From QHWF01 sp036848175 (GTDB taxonomy: Bacteria; Acidobacteriota; Vicinamibacteria; Vicinamibacterales; CAVVIG01): 6,931 nucleotides of DNA. Position numbers and translations under genes: made by a program. Shown here in pieces: positions 5,645 through 6,931 of the stretch (positions are counted from its first letter, which is position 1; the number at the start of each line of letters is the position of its first letter). Location: NCBI GenBank assembly GCA_036848175.1, contig DAIUKO010000376.1, forward strand, positions 1-6,931, written 5' to 3'. Below the pieces are notes generated by a model. It saw only the letters and a program-made list of their open reading frames with translations, had not been told where the DNA came from and made no database searches.

Positions 5645-5650
5645 AGGAGA
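5645..5650 (+). promoter_or_regulatory. ribosome binding site of the Ntox44 gene
   Basis: AGGAGA lies 7 bases before the ATG at 5658 and favours that codon over the in-frame ATG two codons later (5664). Confidence 0.7.
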
Positions 5651-5657
5651 GTCAGAG

Positions 5658-6416
5658 ATGGGTATGCCTCCGGGACCGACGGGACTGCAGAACCGCCCCG
5701 TCATCGATCCGGGCACGAATTCGGCTCATGAGATGCCGTCGCCCGGCGGGCTCGTTCACCGCGTGCAGTTCCGCGACGAGCTGACGCCGATAGCCCGCTA
5801 CATCGCCGCGGAGATGAACACGAACGCGCACGGCGACGATGTGAAGCACATGGCGGAGATGAATGCGTTCTCCCCGGAACAGTGCATCACCGACTACACG
5901 CATTTACCGTGGTGGAAGCAGCTGCTTCAACTCGGCATCACGCCTGAGCAATGCGTGAAGATGGGGATGTCGTTTCACACCGCCGCGCTGCTGTCGTGGG
6001 GCCTGAAGGTGCGCCAGGACGGCGATTGGGATCACAAGCCGAAGATCGCCAAGCGTTTTCATCCGCGATCGCCTGGCCTCCAGCATTGGCATCTCTACGG
6101 CAACACGCTGTACTTCTACGACGTCTGGTCCAACATCCACTACGGATACGTGGGGAGGGCAGCGGGATTCTCGTCTGATGTGCTGCTGGACGGCGCCGGG
6201 CTGGAACAGATTGGATCCGATCTCGCAACCCTGAACCTCCCAAGCCGATCGCCGGGCGTCGACGGGCTGCGGGCGTGGGACGGTCCCTCGGATCGCGCGG
6301 CGATCACCATGGGGATCGACTTGTACCGCCGCCACGCTCATCACATCACGGCGAACGAAGTCTTGATGGCGGTGATTACGTCGCCGGACATTCGCACCAA
6401 ACCCTATTCGCCGTAG
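5658..6416 (+). CDS. protein with polymorphic toxin type 44 (Ntox44) domain
   Basis: A 252-residue protein. Residues 1-35 are rich in Gly and Pro and look unstructured (PPGPTG, PGTNSA, PSPGG). Residues ~40-70 are a helix with IARYIAAEMNTNA. The C-terminal two thirds resemble the 'bacterial toxin 44' family of polymorphic toxin systems: WDHKP (W124-P128), a YGNTLYFYDVW segment, NIHYGYVG (N159-G166), AAGF, GAGLEQIGSD (from G179), and DGPSDRAAITMGIDLYRR (D208 onward). Candidate catalytic residues, by conservation as I remember it, include D125, H161, E183, D208 and D212; the biochemical activity is not certain to me. There is no signal peptide and no Rhs, PAAR, VgrG or LXG-type trafficking region, so this is either a stand-alone toxin domain or an orphan cargo gene. 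The 9-base repeat array lies upstream. A lipoprotein gene follows after 12 bases, probably co-transcribed. The family call rests on motif memory, not a search. Confidence 0.78.
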   Translation: MGMPPGPTGLQNRPVIDPGTNSAHEMPSPGGLVHRVQFRDELTPIARYIAAEMNTNAHGDDVKHMAEMNAFSPEQCITDYTHLPWWKQLLQLGITPEQCVKMGMSFHTAALLSWGLKVRQDGDWDHKPKIAKRFHPRSPGLQHWHLYGNTLYFYDVWSNIHYGYVGRAAGFSSDVLLDGAGLEQIGSDLATLNLPSRSPGVDGLRAWDGPSDRAAITMGIDLYRRHAHHITANEVLMAVITSPDIRTKPYSP

Positions 6417-6428
6417 TTCGGATTAGCT

Positions 6429-6836
6429 GTGAGACGTGCCGAGACCGGCCCGTGGTGTCGTCGTGCGCTGAGCGCGCTGGTCCTCGTGACCATCACCATC
6501 GCCGGCTGCAGGGTTCTTGGAAACGACGTGGTCAAAGTTCGCGTCATCGTCGAGGCGGCCGCCCAGGGTCGCCAGGTCAGCGATCTCGACCTCGTCGCCG
6601 GCAGCGCCACCTACTCGTGGCCCGGTCAGAAAGCCGGCGCGACACGAGACGTGAACCTGCTGCCTGGTCCCGAGGATGATCGGCAGCTGTTCTTTTCGTA
6701 CAAGTTCGACGGGGAGAAGCGCTACTGGGACGGACCAAAGATCCCGATGGGCACCGGCTATCGAATGGAGATCACCATCGACGCGAGCGGCCGCGTCTCC
6801 AGCCGACACTGCATCCTGCCCTGCACGTTGAGTTGA
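6429..6836 (+). CDS. small lipoprotein of unknown family, candidate immunity protein
   Basis: A 135-residue protein with a lipoprotein signal peptide: basic n-region (MRRAETGPWCRR), hydrophobic core (ALSALVLVTITIAG), and lipobox IAGC with the lipidated cysteine at residue 27. The start must be GTG at 6429: the upstream in-frame codons run straight into the stop of the toxin gene (6414-6416) and there is no ATG before the lipobox. No good Shine-Dalgarno sequence is visible in the 12-base gap, which suggests translational coupling to the toxin gene. The mature part looks like a small beta-rich domain (VVKVRVIVEAA, RQLFFSYKFDGEKRYWDG, YRMEITIDASGRV). It ends in CILPC, with C128 and C132 possibly disulphide-bonded. 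I do not recognise the family. Immunity function is inferred only from its position after a toxin-domain gene. It could instead be an unrelated envelope protein. Confidence 0.78.
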   Translation: MRRAETGPWCRRALSALVLVTITIAGCRVLGNDVVKVRVIVEAAAQGRQVSDLDLVAGSATYSWPGQKAGATRDVNLLPGPEDDRQLFFSYKFDGEKRYWDGPKIPMGTGYRMEITIDASGRVSSRHCILPCTLS

Positions 6837-6839
6837 CGC

Positions 6840-6931
6840 CTACTCCTGCCGCAGCGTGACCGCGGGATCGGCGCGGACTGCGCGGAGTGCGGGCGCGACG
6901 CTGGCGGCGAGCGCGGTCGCGACGAGGACGG
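6840..6931 (-). CDS. ADOP-type permease, extreme C-terminus (rest outside window)
   Basis: The minus-strand frame is open from the right window edge to a TAG at 6842-6840 and encodes about 30 residues: a hydrophobic VLVATALAASVAPALRA followed by VRADPAVTLRQE and the stop. The pattern of a last membrane helix, P.LRA.RADP...LR.E, then stop is the standard ending of MacB/FtsX-type orphan permeases. It converges with the lipoprotein gene with 3 bases between the stop codons. Its identity rests on a short segment only, but the ending is distinctive. Confidence 0.82.
   Translation of the reverse strand, partial: VLVATALAASVAPALRAVRADPAVTLRQE

Overview
The window is GC-rich and gene-dense. Both edges carry the C-terminal ends of MacB/FtsX-type permeases of the orphan ('ADOP') type, which is a strong hint of Acidobacteriota, probably a soil or environmental genome. 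No rRNA or other phylogenetic marker is present, so this placement is an inference from gene content and style.

Layout, left to right: (1) the 3' end of a plus-strand ADOP permease (3-695). (2) A 185-base gap with two possible hairpins, then a CHAD-domain protein (881-1891) that probably binds polyphosphate and may carry a C-terminal membrane segment. (3) A striking non-coding element filling nearly the whole gap to the next gene (1904-2230). It has two 72-base inverted arms built from ACGGAG units, and these enclose a nested set of hairpins including a 34-bp near-perfect palindrome. (4) A family I inorganic pyrophosphatase (2242-2757) of a divergent subfamily. (5) A small very basic protein of unknown function (2800-3171). 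(6) A Tat-exported GH127 beta-L-arabinofuranosidase-type enzyme fused at its C-terminus to a DUF1566/Lcl_C-type domain (3206-5527). (7) A short array of 9-base repeats just after that gene (5531-5584). (8) A free-standing protein with a polymorphic-toxin type 44 (Ntox44) domain (5658-6416). Twelve bases later comes a small GTG-started lipoprotein of unknown family (6429-6836), the candidate immunity partner. (9) The 3' end of a second ADOP permease on the minus strand (6840-6931), converging on the lipoprotein gene with 3 bases between the stop codons.

Functionally, CHAD, pyrophosphatase and perhaps the basic protein suggest a polyphosphate/pyrophosphate neighbourhood. The GH127 fusion points to degradation of plant arabinan or hydroxyproline-rich glycoprotein outside the cytoplasm. 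The toxin/lipoprotein pair looks like an independent conflict module. The most unusual items are the large nested inverted-repeat element, the GH127-Lcl_C fusion, and the orphan Ntox44 gene with a lipoprotein neighbour.
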